Below are positions 14,582 through 26,054 of a stretch of 64,000 nucleotides of DNA, piece after piece; position 1 is the stretch's first letter; each line of letters opens with the position of its first letter. Source of the stretch: Rosellinia necatrix (Eukaryota > Ascomycota > Sordariomycetes > Xylariales > Xylariaceae); the NCBI GenBank assembly GCA_021209875.1, contig JAGYVD010000003.1, positions 5,580,001 to 5,644,000 on the forward strand, given 5' to 3'. The position numbers were made by a program, and so were the translations under genes. The notes beneath the pieces were generated by a model. It worked only from the letters and a program-made list of their open reading frames with translations. It was not told where the DNA came from and did no database searches.

Positions 14582-15365
14582 TCCGATTTAATAACGTTTT
14601 AAAAATAAAATTTTAAAACGTTAAATATATATTATTATAACTTTTAAAAGCTATTTTTAATAATATAAAAACTAAACAGATTTTTATTTACAATATAATA
14701 AAAGCTATATATGCAGAATATAATATTAATAACAAGTTATAAATATATTAGCAAGCTTATATTATATAATATTTAAATATTATTATTTTCTTTTAAAAAA
14801 AAACAGAAAAAATAGAATTTATTAATATTTAAACAGTATAAATATTATTATATAAAATAAGCAGCAAAAAAAAAAGCCTGTTAAATTATAAAGTATATAT
14901 TATCAAGTAAATCTACGCTTTATAAAAATTAAATTACTTGCTAGTATTAACAATAAAAATATTAATTTTACTAGCTTATAAAGCTGTTTATATTTAACTA
15001 AATAAAAAATAAAAACATAATAATATTATAAAGTTTATTATTTTTACTCCAGCTTATTTATATTAACAAAAAAATAAAAACTTTTATACTTATTAAAATT
15101 AAAATTTTTATAATTTAAATTTAAAAAAAACTATAAACAAATATATTTATAAAAAAGCTTGCATAATATAAAAATAAACTAAACGCTACTATTAAACTTA
15201 TTTAATTAATATATAAAAACACTGCGCTAGCTAAAATAAAAGCTATAATTAAAACAATAATATTAAGCGATATTATAAAAAAAAAGTTAATTTTTTATTA
15301 ATATTTAATTAACTTTAATAATAAATATATAAAATATTATAATATTACAGCTTTTTTAATAATAT

Positions 15366-15678
15366 TGTTAGAACTATGGCAATTAGTTATAGTTACTTAC
15401 AGCTGTTATACATATATATATTTTATATAAGCATATGGCATATATGTTATATATATACATATAGCGTGTATGCTTTATATATAAAACAAACTATATTATC
15501 GCTGTTATTTTAATAGGTTGTACGCTAGCAGAATTTTTATATAAGACTTAAAATAATATTACGTATAATAGTTACTTAGATAGAATAATCAAGCATAATA
15601 AACATTATATAACAAGAAGTTGTATTCTGTTTTACGCGTGAACAGTACATGCATCGCATGTATGAAGCCCATTCAACA
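15366..15678 (+). mobile_element. Copia-type solo LTR, 313 bp, copy 1
   Basis: Starts TGTTAGAACTATGGC and ends CCCATTCAACA, ends typical of Ty1/copia LTRs. It is flanked by the 5-bp duplication AATAT (15,361-15,365 and 15,679-15,683). No internal retrotransposon sequence adjoins it, so it is a solo LTR left by LTR-LTR recombination. A second, more decayed copy of identical length is at 49,078-49,390. Confidence 0.8.
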
Positions 15679-18600
15679 AATATAATATTTAATTAATTAT
15701 ATCGACAGTAAAAACGCTGCAAAAAATATAAATTTTACTGCAGTTATTTAAAAAGTTAATATAATTTAAAACAAACAGATAAATACTATCAAAAAATTAT
15801 AAATAAATAAATAGATTAAAAAACAAAAAACTTTAATAAAAATATTGATAAAAATATTAACAAAAAAAAATATATATATATAAAATATTAAATAACGCTG
15901 TTTAAGTTAATATTAACATATAAAAAATAGTAGCACAAATAAAATTAATATTAATATATTTTAATATATAATAAAATATAATATTAATATTGTAAAAATA
16001 TTAAAACAATGAAATATTATATAAAATAAATTTAATCGCTTTTTTATAAAATATTTACGATTAAATAATAAATAAAAAAAGTTTATTATAAACGATCTTT
16101 AAGTTGTATTATATAGCTGCAAACTATTAATAAAATATTTAAAAAGCAAAAAATTAGTATTAAAATATTTTTTTTTTAAATTGCTACTATAAAATACAGC
16201 AGACCAGCATAAATTTAAAATAATATAATTAATACTAGTTATTAAGCAATAAATAATCTGTTTTTTATATTTTTATAACGTATTAAATAATTAGTTGCTA
16301 TTTTAATATTAAAGCTGTAATTTTACGGCTAGACTGCTATTTAATTATATATATATTACAGCCGTTATGTTTAATTAAAACAATAATCAGCTTAATAATA
16401 TTACAGCTTTTTATATATAATATTTATAAAACTATAACTAATAAAACTATTTTATATTATATACGTTTTAATTATAATAATAGCAACAAAAAAAATATAT
16501 GCGGACTTTATTAATATATATAGCTATAAAAACTTTGCTATTTTGCTTAAGCTAAAAAAACTACTAGCAAAAATTATATAACGCGGTTAAACAGCGTTAT
16601 ATAAAAAAAATATTCTTTAAAGTTTGTTTAAATTAATTAAAACTGTTATAATAAAATATTTAAAATAACGTTATATATACTTAATTATATAATATATTTT
16701 AATTAATCTGTAAATTTATTAGCAGAACGTAGCGTTATAAAAAAAAACAAGCAAAAAATTATATAAAAAATTGCTAAAGCAGTTAATTAAAACGTTATAT
16801 TAACAGGCTAATATTATAATTTATACTTTTTTATTATATTAATTTTAAGTACTACTATTAACTTAATAATAATTTAAATTAATAAAATATTTTATATTAT
16901 TAAATTAAATATATTTATTTTTTAATTAAATAATTTAAAATATTTATATAAATATTTTTAAATAATTTTAAATAAATATAACTGTTAATTTTTTAATATT
17001 ATTATATATAAAAAAAACAAAAAACTAAGCTTTTTAATTTATTTGTTTAATAAATAAAGTTTTTATTAGCAGCTAAAATAAAACAAGCTAAAATAATACT
17101 AGTTTATAGCTTAACTATTAATTATAGAGCTAAAAAAAATGTTTTTTTATTTGCTTTATAGATATTTTAAAACAAGCAAATAAAAAATTTTATATTAACT
17201 ATAAAAATCTTATAATATTATAAGCTTAAAATTCTTTTATAAACTAGCCGCATTAAATATGAAAAAATTATTAATTTTTTAATTTTAAAAAACTAAAATA
17301 AAGCTTTAAATAATATTAATATTTATATTATAGTTTATATAAATTATATTTAAAATATTATTATTTTTATTTTTGTTTTTAATTTAATATATTTATTAAA
17401 ATAATAATTAAATATTATAGTTATTATTTATTATAAAGCATAAGTTATAGTTTTGCAGCAAAAATAAATAAACTATTTAAAACTAAAATATACTACGATT
17501 TTATTTAAATATATATAGTTTAAAAAGCTTAAAATAATAAATTTTATATTTTTATTATTAATTTTATTTAATTTAATAAAACAAAATTTATTAAAAATAA
17601 ATATTTAATAACTATTATATTAACTTGCAGATTATATATAAATATTTAAATAAATAATACTTTTATATAAAATAAAAAAATCAGAAAAACAGATTTATTA
17701 AATAGCTAATTAAATTAAAATTATATTATTTTAAACAGGCTATAACTTAAACATTTTTAAAAATAAATAAAATAATAAATATTATTATTATAAAAAATAT
17801 ATAAAAAGCAATAAAAATATTATGCCTGATTTTAATACGTTAATTATTAAACAGTATATTATATTTAAAATTATATAAAAATAATTAAAACTTTAATAAA
17901 ATTATTTGTTACGCTAAAACAATTTTAAGTTATTTAAAAATAAAGCTAAAAAGCTATTTAATTAAATATTTATTTATATATTATTAAAAGTTATAAAATA
18001 TTATAAAAACTTTAAAAAATTAAAAATAAAAAATTAAATAATAATAAATTTTATAAAGCTTAATTTTATAAAGCTAGTTTAAACATAAGTTTAATTTAAA
18101 ACCTGATTAACTATAAAATAAAAAAAATTAAACAAATAAAAACTATTATGTAAAAAACAAAATTAAATATATTTTAAAAATATTGAAATATTTCTTGATT
18201 TTTATAATAATATATTACAGGCTTTAATAATTAAGCTAATTAAAAACTAATCGTAAAATTTTTAATTTAAAAATTAATTAATAACACTTTATTAAAAATA
18301 ATATTTAGCAATAAAACATATTATTAAATTTTTATTATATAATATTTAAATACTAATAATTTAACTAGCGTATAAAATATATTATATTTATAATAAAAAC
18401 GGTATAGCGTTATTATATATTATTTATAATAAATAAAATATAAAATATAAAAATAATTAATTATTAATATAAAATATATTATGCTGTTTATAAAATATAA
18501 ATTTTAATTTATATATTAAAAAATAGTAAATTTTTTGTTATAAACATATATAACTAGTTTTTAATATAAACATTAACATAAAAACAAAATATTATTATAA

Positions 18601-18860
18601 TAACATTTAAAACTATAATTAAATATAATAACTTTATAACCACGATTAATAAAAAATAATAACAATTTTTAATATAATTATAAAAACTTATTTATTAAAA
18701 TTAAAATTGCTTTTATTATTAATTTTGCTACTATAAATATATAAAGTTTTTAATTAAAATTAATATAAAAAAAACTAAATAAAAATAATAAAAAAGCAAT
18801 ATAAGCAGTAATAAATGTTTTAATAAATAATTATAAAAACATAATTAAATACAGAAAAAA

Positions 18861-19115
18861 AATTATTAAAATATAAAAATATAGATTAAAATATAAAAAT
18901 ATATTATTTTACAAACTTATTTAAAAATCTATTAATAACCTACGAAATCTTTTATGCTTTTATTTATAAACTGCTATATTATTAGCTTCACTTTTTTTTT
19001 TACTAACTAAAAAATTAAAATCATATATTGGTCCCAATTTAGAATCCTTGTCGTATTAGCTGTAGCCAGCAATACAATACTATTATTTTGCGTGCCGCTA
19101 GCCCTTACAGTAGAA
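18861..19115 (+). repeat. Left boundary direct repeat (outer half RIP-decayed, inner half intact)
   Basis: About 255 bp that align without large gaps to 40,393-40,650 in the same orientation, 21,532 bp apart. Up to about 18,968 this copy carries T/A where the right copy has C/G; from 18,974 on this copy keeps C/G and the right copy is converted. The switch lies in the stretch ATAAACTGC (18,966-18,974). It marks the exact edge between the AT-rich flank and the gene island. Nature of the repeat unknown. Confidence 0.85.
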
Positions 19116-19179
19116 GCCAAATAGAGTCGCACTGGCTACTATACGTTGGAGTTCTAGCAATGTATTAGTGAATATAAGA

Positions 19180-19500
19180 AGAAAATGTCTTACCGTAGAT
19201 GGTAGACATAAGAATTAATAGAATGGAGCCTTGCCCCTATGCTAAGCTATCTACTTGCGACCCATCTCTGATCCTCCTGTGACGAGCCTTCACAATGGAC
19301 ATCAAGCACATGGTATATATATGTACATGAAATTCCGCCCTAATGGCAATGATGGGAACCATGGGAGATACCCCGCCTCCTGGATGCAGCCTCTGGAGCT
19401 TGAAATTTCTAGTTTTGTGCAGCTATCAAAATGCCGTTAATATCAATAGACGAAAACGAGACCTTCAACTATTTCCACCCTCTCTTCGAGCTGGATAGTA
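19180..19500 (-). pseudogene. Decayed C-terminal fragment of an O-methyltransferase gene
   Basis: On the minus strand, about 19,430-19,340 reads TRNFKL then a PGGGVSPM-like stretch, resembling the end of fungal COMT-type methyltransferases (pattern RFK followed by PPG). Upstream, near 19,490, EERVE recalls the ERxxEDW segment. The DNA at 19,185-19,290 aligns imperfectly with the 3' end and downstream region of the intact methyltransferase at 19,980-20,090 (shared blocks TAGATGGTA and GCTATCTAC). Frames are broken by stops. I infer the remnant of a duplicated methyltransferase truncated at the island edge; the match is weak enough that this remains tentative. Confidence 0.45.
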
Positions 19501-20073
19501 GTGAAGTGAACCACTTGTAATAAGAGGTAGCAATGGCGGCTCCGTTGGGGATAAGTCGCCCTTCCGCTTCCGACTGTAGATCGTGTTACTTGCACATATG
19601 GGGAACCAGTTGAGCAAGGATATGCGGGATCATAGAAATCAATTAGGATAATTCATCATAATCGCCGAGGCCAAAAAACGAGCTGAAGAAGTAAAGCTTC
19701 AAATTTTGCATAGACGATTCCGTACCCCGTTTTATTCCACTCGGGTTAATTTAGCCCCTTAGTATCCATTTCCCTATTTACCCAGTTACAATACCCCACT
19801 TCACTACTGTGAAGGCAAAACGGAACCGTTCCACCTTTTTAGTTATGTTGGTATATATGCAAACTACTCCGTGACAACTACATAATGCCATTGTCAGGTA
19901 TATGGATCACATGGCGAGGCACCAGCTACCCCAGAGGGTAGCTCTAAGGGCATATTTGTGTATATAAGGACTGAAGGCCTCCCACCTAGATGGTAAGCTC
20001 AGGAATCAATGATATTGAGCCCTATCCCTATACTTGGCTATCTACCTGCTGCCTAGTTGCTACCTCATAGTGA
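19501..20073. other. Intergenic, no gene seen
   Basis: Normal base composition, no open frame with recognisable content. The right part (about 19,900-20,073) is the downstream region of the methyltransferase and resembles 19,120-19,290. Confidence 0.5.
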
Positions 20074-21624
20074 CTAAACCTCACTCTGGGCATTCATAAC
20101 ATGACAGCCATCCTCCGCAGAATATCCTCCCGGGGTCCATTGTGCTTTTATGAGCGCCTCTTTACTTCCAGGTGGCGTTGTTATACCCAGAAACTTGAAG
20201 CGGGTATCAGCTTTGGCGAATAGAGACTTCCAGTCCTCCTGATCACGTTCTTTGCCGTTAGTGAAGCATTTCATGACTATGTCATATCCCCTGTTCATGT
20301 GGTTAGCCGTTTAGTATATGATTTTGGATAGTTGAGAAACCAATCACCTCAACCATTGCTCTTGGTATAGACTAGCAACACCCTTAGGGGGAAAGCAGGC
20401 ATCGCTTATAATGATCATGGCACCCTCTTTCAATGCCGGTATGAGATTTCGGAGAATCTTCACGCCATACTTATCACTCCAGTCATGTAATATCATGCGG
20501 AAGAAATACACATCTGCACCCTTGACTGGCTGTTCAAGAAAAAAGTCGTGAGGAACGAAGTGTATTCTCTCAGCCAAATTCTCTGGGAGCTCTTGCCTCC
20601 CGACGGCGATTGTACGAGCCGAGTCTTGCACGATAAACCTCCAGTGTTGATAGTTCTGTGCCAAAGCAATGCTTACATGACCTTTGGAGCCGCCAACGTC
20701 CACGAAGAGTGGACTTTCGGATTTGTTGGCGCAAACATCCCCGAGGACATATATCGCTTGAAAACCCACGTTTGAATAGACGTACTCCATGCCATCAGAG
20801 AATCTTTTGATTCTTTCAGGGTCTTGCTCCCAAGTTTCAAAAGCTGGTTTTACCAAATCGTGTGCAATCGCGTAAGCCTGGATAATGATCAATATGCCTG
20901 TTATAATATTAAGTGCATCTTTCGGCAACGTACAGATTCCAGCGGCTCTTCGGACCCAGGGTATTTTTTAAGCGCTTCAGTGATCTATCCAATGTAAGTA
21001 AGCTCCAACTGACGTTCATGCGATATAATCACACTAGGAAACACTCACCTTTAGCATAGGGGGCCAGTTTTCTTTCGTCATGAGTCCAACCCAAGCTGAA
21101 AGCCCGGGGTCATTCCCGAGGAGGAAGGACGAAGCAGTATGTGTGACCATGCCATCTCTTGTCTCGTCGAAGAGGTGATGAGCCATAGCAAGTCGAAGCA
21201 TCCGCCTGGTGTCCTCCTTATCCAAGCCGCATTCTTCGGCGAGCTTATCATAGGTAATTTTCTCATCCCACTTTAGGCCATACCCAACCTTGTAGGTGTA
21301 GATGAAATCCAACGCCATTGCTCGTGTGCTCTACCTGGCCTTGGTTAAACAGAGCTTAGTGAAGAATTGGGATTAATTACGAACAGCTGGACCAGCTTCC
21401 ATGACTATTTCTGATGGGGTCGCAAGAAGATTTTGAAGGTCGTGGCAGGCCTCCTTGGCCGCTAGACGAGCTATCTCAACTTCATTAGGGAGGCCTGAGG
21501 GCGTCGTTGATGGCTGAGAGCCATGGTTTGGCCAGGGTATTTCTCGTGAGATATAATAATCTTGGTAAGTTCCAACATTCTTTAAAATAGAAGACAATAG
21601 CTCGGTAACCTGTGAAGAAGACAT
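20074..21624 (-). CDS. SAM-dependent O-methyltransferase (COMT type)
   Basis: Five exons on the minus strand: 21624-21381, 21320-21049, 20984-20934, 20877-20348, 20290-20074, joined by introns of 56-64 bp, give 437 residues, a normal length for fungal O-methyltransferases of the PF00891 family. The N-terminal part is the dimerisation/winged-helix region (ECGL...RRMLRLAM...HTASS, about residues 112-150). The SAM site VDVGGSKGH is at about 248-256 and the catalytic-base region LHDWSD at 319-324 with the expected His320. The C-terminus has the ERDQEDW and RFKFLG segments. All key residues are present, so it looks functional. It presumably methylates a hydroxyl or other nucleophile on the pathway product in the cytoplasm; the substrate is unknown. 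The exon 1 acceptor was chosen to keep frame and is the least certain junction. A decayed relative lies just downstream. Confidence 0.9.
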
Positions 21625-23271
21625 GATCTATTCATTCAGTGTCAACAAGAAGGTGTGCATGTACGTGTGTCTGTGTGTGTGTACCTTGAGATCTGAGTCA
21701 GTGGAAGTTGTGAAATCGTAATGATACAACATCAACTACGGTCGGTTTAGTATTCACCCACAGAAAAAAACAAGCCTCGTGACAATTTGTGATGTAACGA
21801 TGTCAGCAGTTGGGGTTCTGGGTCGTAGGAGGCCGCTCAAGGTGTTCTAGCATCTAACAGGGGCTCTGGGGTACTCTGCTCCAGATAGAGTGATTGGCAA
21901 TGGAGAGATCAAATTCAGAGCACGGGCAACAAGACATTTAATTTCCGGTTATTATTACAGTAACCGGAGGTGGCAAATTTATTTTCTGGTGGATGCTACT
22001 TATATCATGTAATGCAATATAAGCATGACCTACGTATGTGGATGGAAGGTTTGTCTGATTTTGTAGGCGAGAAGCCTTCTCTCCTCCATACAGGTAGCTT
22101 TAGGATTTTGTATGTCGATGCATCAAATAATCATATTGTCTTGTGTGTAGATAGTACCTTGATCATGAAGGTGTGTGCGTATGGCATTCAGGCAGCCAGG
22201 TAGGTGTCTCCAAAATGTCATTCTGCAGGAGGGGGGGGGCGGTGTTCCGCAGCCTAGACTGATGATTTCTTCGAAAGTATCGCCGCCTACTTGACCAACA
22301 AGTGGCGGTGAAGGGAATCGAAATGCGCAGCTAAACTGTCCTAGGGTTGCGTGCCTAACTATGCAACCAGCTAGGTCATTCGCCACCACCATTTAGATTA
22401 GGTACGTCGTATTAATTCGGATACCTTACTTAGTTGCGGCAGCTACTCCAAATATCCATTATGCAGTAGCATACACTATCTTAAGCCACCTACTACCTAA
22501 ATGGTTATCATGTTGGGTTTAAATATTAACGTATGGTCCCCACATACTCTATTTGAAAGCACGCCTCTATGAGATGTAATCAACGCGCTAGTCGGCTGTT
22601 AAAGGTTAGAGATATATATAGGCTGGCGGGTAAGAAACGAATCCGCATGACACAGGCATTGGCTAGGTGACATAGATAGGAAGTAGTTGCATGCTATTGA
22701 GAACTATCTTAGGTATTTAAGTAGCGTAGCAATAATGTTGCTAAGTCCTGATAGGCATAGTCTACACTGAATAAGAAAGCTATTTTTAAATATAGATTTG
22801 TGAAGCGAGAATATACTAATAACTAAGGCGACTTCATGTACAAACCCCTACCGGGTCAGCAGCTTTTATGTTAATGGGTGTTTCGAGATGCTGCCTAAAG
22901 TATGCGGGGGACCATTTTTAGCTGTTGCTCAGGCATATATTGCTATAGCTATTTTGAAACTTTTCCTGATTAGGTCCGCTACCGATCTGTATTATTGGCT
23001 TCGATTGATATCGGGGTCCTCGCGACTTAAGCGCCAAAGTATATATTTAGGTACATAAGCGTGTCTGTCTTAGGCAGGAGGAAGATAAATCCCGAAGCTT
23101 AGGTAGATCAAGGTACATTTGGCACAAAGCCCGGGGGAATTCCCTTCTCCAGTCTCCCAACACACGCACACACTCGGCGCATCAAGATTTGATAGACTAC
23201 AAACTTCAACACCCCCGACAATCCCATCTTCGATGCAGCTGCTAACTGCACATGCCAAACATGAACCGTTC
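21625..23271. other. Intergenic, 1.6 kb, no gene supported
   Basis: Separates the methyltransferase start from the 3' end of the peptide gene. Short open frames on both strands (for example 21,970-22,203 and 22,123-22,392) overlap each other, match no family I know and have no supporting introns. It must contain the methyltransferase promoter near 21,625 and the peptide-gene 3' UTR near 23,270. A G-run lies near 22,232. Confidence 0.5.
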
Positions 23272-23499
23272 TTAGCCTTGCTCGGCATAAAGCCCAGCAT
23301 CGGGGTATCGGATGTCTTCATCCCGATCAGGGTAGCGGATCTGCTCATCATTGTCATGTCGTGCCATGATGCCGTTGTTGGTGGCTGCTGTTCGTTAGTG
23401 CCTGGAATATTATACTGCTGTACACAGCTTACATTGAATGGGCTGGGCCGAGCAACAAAACCCTAACAAAACAACAATAAGGATAGAGAAATACATCAT
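23272..23499 (-). CDS. Candidate RiPP precursor peptide: signal peptide plus two IRYPD repeats
   Basis: Two exons (23499-23433 and 23387-23272) around a 45-bp intron with GTAAGC donor, CACTAAC branch site and ACAG acceptor encode 60 residues. Residues 1-18 form a signal peptide (MM, hydrophobic ILIVVLLGFCC, then SAQ for cleavage). Residues 36-44 and 45-53 are tandem 9-mers of the form DE(Q/D)IRYPD(R/A), followed by AGLYAEQG and a stop. The two units differ at three synonymous third positions (GAG/GAA, CGC/CGA, CCT/CCC) and one amino acid, strong evidence that this frame is translated. Secreted precursors with repeated Tyr-containing cores are the hallmark of UstYa-dependent fungal RiPPs, and three UstYa-like genes start 0.7 kb away. 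Unlike UstA-type precursors it has no KR/RR Kex2 sites. I infer it is the pathway precursor; the exact core is not known. Confidence 0.72.
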
Positions 23500-24167
23500 G
23501 AAATTTTAAGAATGCGTGTAGTATAGAAACTGTTTTTGTTGAAGTAATTTAGAGATAGCGAGATTAGACTCTAGCTGTAGCCCTTGGTGTCATAAAACGT
23601 CTACAACACGGGATAGACATGCCTCTTATATATCGAGGGCAGGGTGGATTTGTAGCGTCTGACTTCGACAGGGCTCCTACGTGGTGTGGGAGATGTGACA
23701 GTCCATTCATACGATTATGATCCCCGGCCATGATCCTCGGCTTCCATTAGTGTATCTTTATGTCGTTTATGCAACCCACAATAATACCTACCCCGCGGAG
23801 TATACGTTCCCCGTGTAATACATGAAACATCATGTGTGATGTACATGGGATGGGTTACGAACTTCACCTGCAGGACCCACCCTCCGGATGTCAACAGCTT
23901 ACCCCCCCAATGCATCCCTCACTCTATGGAAGCCGAGCATTTTTTTCTCCAGCCGCCGCTAGCTTAAGCCACAAGGGCGCTTAATATGTGCCTTCCTGCC
24001 AATGTTACGCCAGCATGCGGTAGCCGGTATGCTCGTCCTAGACTGCATAGCCGGCTTTCCCGTAAGATAGGCGGGACCGATTTCTTTGCGTGTAGCATCA
24101 TTCCAGCTTTCTGTTTCTCCTCTCTCTAACAAGCCCTACAATCACTTTCCGGTTCTCGAGTGTGGCT
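23500..24167. promoter_or_regulatory. Divergent promoter region, peptide gene / UstYa-like gene 1
   Basis: 668 bp between the divergent starts of the candidate precursor gene (-) and the first DUF3328 gene (+). A shared regulatory region is inferred from geometry only. I see no binding site I can name. A short open frame at 23,715-23,915 (-) has no support. Confidence 0.4.
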
Positions 24168-25099
24168 ATGGATCGATTACCACAAGCCGATCCCGAAATA
24201 GAGCCCTTCATCAAGACCGAATGTGATGAACACTCCCGATCAACCTCTAAGGATTGTAGCTTCGTGGCGTGGTGGACTGGGCTTTCCTCAAGAGCGAAAG
24301 CCCTCGTCCATATTGGCGTCATTCTTTTTTACACGTCCTGTCACTTGGTCATTCTCTTTACGAACAGTGGAGGGGAAATGCACCCAAACAATGGTAAGAT
24401 TCGCGTGCTATTTATATTTGTGATCGTTAATGGCCAACAACTTGAAGCATTAGAGAACGTACAATTGCGATGGAAGCCCACCATGAGCCTCACAGCTGGT
24501 GCAAGTCCGTTTGCGGGAGGACCAAGCGACGCTGTTGATAGTGCGTGGAGTGAGCTCATGGAGAAAATTAGCATAAGGGCGACTCAAGATGAACTCAACA
24601 AAAATGGAAACCATCAAACTTCAGTCAATCTTCCTGCCGGGGGCGGAAACTTGGTTTGGTTGGGGGTATTCCACCAGTTGCACTGCTTAGTACGCATGTC
24701 CCGCTTTATTAGCTACTCACATCTAACAATAATGGCCACAAGAAAATGCTGCGCCAGTTAAATTACAGAGAGAGTTATTTCCCAAACCAAACCGACGCCG
24801 ACACAAAAGATCTCGAAGTCCATCTCAGTAAGTCTGCTCAAACTTCACCCGAATGCTGAAAACGGCATTGTAGTAATCAATATTTAGATCATTGTGTGGA
24901 AAATTTGAGACAGGCAGTTATGTGCTACCCGGACACCTCTTTCACAACATTTGTTTGGACTCACTCAACCCCACGGCCGGTCCTAGATGTCCGAACTTTT
25001 GAGAGGAAGTGTGTTGATTGGGAGCATTTCATGCGTGAGATAGATCCAAGGGTAGTGAGCTTCGAAGAGGTGGATAGTTTGAAAAATCCCCTTCTGTAG
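24168..25099 (+). CDS. UstYa-like DUF3328 oxidase 1
   Basis: Exons 24168-24393, 24454-24689, 24743-24827 and 24888-25099 (introns 53-60 bp, the second with branch site CTAAC) give 252 residues. I start at ATG 24,168; an upstream in-frame GTG is not needed. Layout is that of the DUF3328/UstYa family (PF11807): short cytosolic N-terminus, one membrane helix at about 45-64, then a lumenal domain with the two signature motifs HQLHC (149-153) and HLNHC (181-185), and the later pattern CYPDTS plus a conserved Cys near CVDWEH. In ustiloxin, phomopsin and cyclochlorotine pathways such proteins are copper-dependent oxidases that cyclise or otherwise oxidise peptides. Here it diverges from the candidate precursor gene. 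Both motifs are intact, so activity is expected; which bond it forms cannot be read from sequence. Confidence 0.9.
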
Positions 25100-25272
25100 T
25101 CGTGTTCATCGGTTGCCTTTCCAAGTCATATATTCGATCCGGTGCTCATAGCAAACATGTTGATTCATCAGAGGTAGACTAACAATAAACATTATCTCAT
25201 GGCCATTTTTACTCAGCCTCTATTCACTCCATATACACCGGTTCATAGCCTCAACGTGTAATTAAGTAACTT

Positions 25273-26054
25273 CTACAAGCTAGCGGTTTGACTTTTTTGT
25301 TGAAAAACACTCCAAGCCACAACATCATCCCATACTACGCATTGATGCTTCCCATCGAGCCCAGTAATACCACCGAGAGATGGGTTTACATATTCCACAG
25401 TAAGGTCTGCATTGCACATCAACATTTGACGTAGAAAGTCAATACAGTGCCTCGTGTGCCAATCCGTCTGATAATCGTTTAAGTCCGAGAAGGTTACATT
25501 GACCCCCTGCATAACGGCATCAAATAGAACATAGTAGGCTTGTCTGATAGCATCAACGCAATGTAGTTGATGATATACTGCTAGACTTGCGCCATGAGGA
25601 GCAACTGTAGGATTGTGAAAAAAACCTCCATGGGGTGGAAAGATGGACTCCCAAAGCTTATTTGTTTCTGGCGATGGGGCCTCGGCGAATGTCTGATTAT
25701 AACTGAATAAACTAGTTGTAGTGCGAACTTACACTTTGTAAGCTTGCGCCGCAACAGTACCCGCAGGAATTACTTACAGGTAGAATTCAAAATTGATCTC
25801 GTTTCGTTAACACAGGTGCTTCTATGGTAAATTTGGCCAATAGAATATCCAACAGTGCTTCCGATAGTGAAAGCAACGAGGCTTAACAATATGCACAGAG
25901 AGATTCTTGGGCCCGGATTCTTTGTGTGCAGCCCCCCGGTTTCAGTGACGTGCTCTTCGTCGTCAATAATGCGAGTGTAAAGGGCCGGCATGTCTTCGAT
26001 TTCGCTGTTTTTTTTTTCATGTAAAATTCTAACGATAGTGGGATTGAAATACAT
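25273..26054 (-). CDS. UstYa-like DUF3328 oxidase 2
   Basis: Exons 26054-25778 and 25727-25273, split by a 50-bp GTAAGT...GTAAG intron, encode 243 residues. One membrane helix lies at about 51-73. It is followed by the SYNQTF and NKLWESIFP segments typical of DUF3328 and the motifs YHQLHC (144-149) and HTRHC (183-187). The C-terminal part has MCNADLT and GLDGKHQCVVWDD, matching the family's C-terminal Cys/His pattern. The start at 26,054 follows an in-frame stop; Met22 is an alternative start. It is convergent with oxidase 1 (173 bp between stops) and divergent from oxidase 3. The role is as for the family: oxidative ring closure or desaturation of a peptide substrate in the secretory pathway. 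Confidence 0.9.

Larger units (their letters stand above)
1..18860. repeat. AT-rich, RIP-decayed repeat block (left flank)
   Basis: This stretch is overwhelmingly A and T with stop codons in all frames and no gene I can support. The only open frame above 60 codons (12,731-12,925, -) is low-complexity Ile/Asn. Repeats listed separately show pairwise differences that are nearly all C/T or G/A, the signature of repeat-induced point mutation in Pezizomycotina. Slightly less AT-rich patches (for example 7.98-8.2 kb) are probably remnants of transposon coding DNA but cannot be translated. Better-preserved short elements sit at 2.77-3.03, 3.73-4.28, 4.5-4.7, 12.5-12.7, 13.6-14.6 and 15.4-15.7 kb. 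Confidence 0.85.

Noticed and set aside
21970..22392. Overlapping open frames on both strands upstream of the methyltransferase
   Set aside because: No family features, no splice support, low-complexity P and G runs.
23070..23357. Cysteine-rich 95-codon open frame on the minus strand and a 115-codon frame on the plus strand (23,119-23,466)
   Set aside because: Both overlap the spliced peptide gene in other frames, lack a signal peptide or family match, and do not explain the synonymous repeat pattern.
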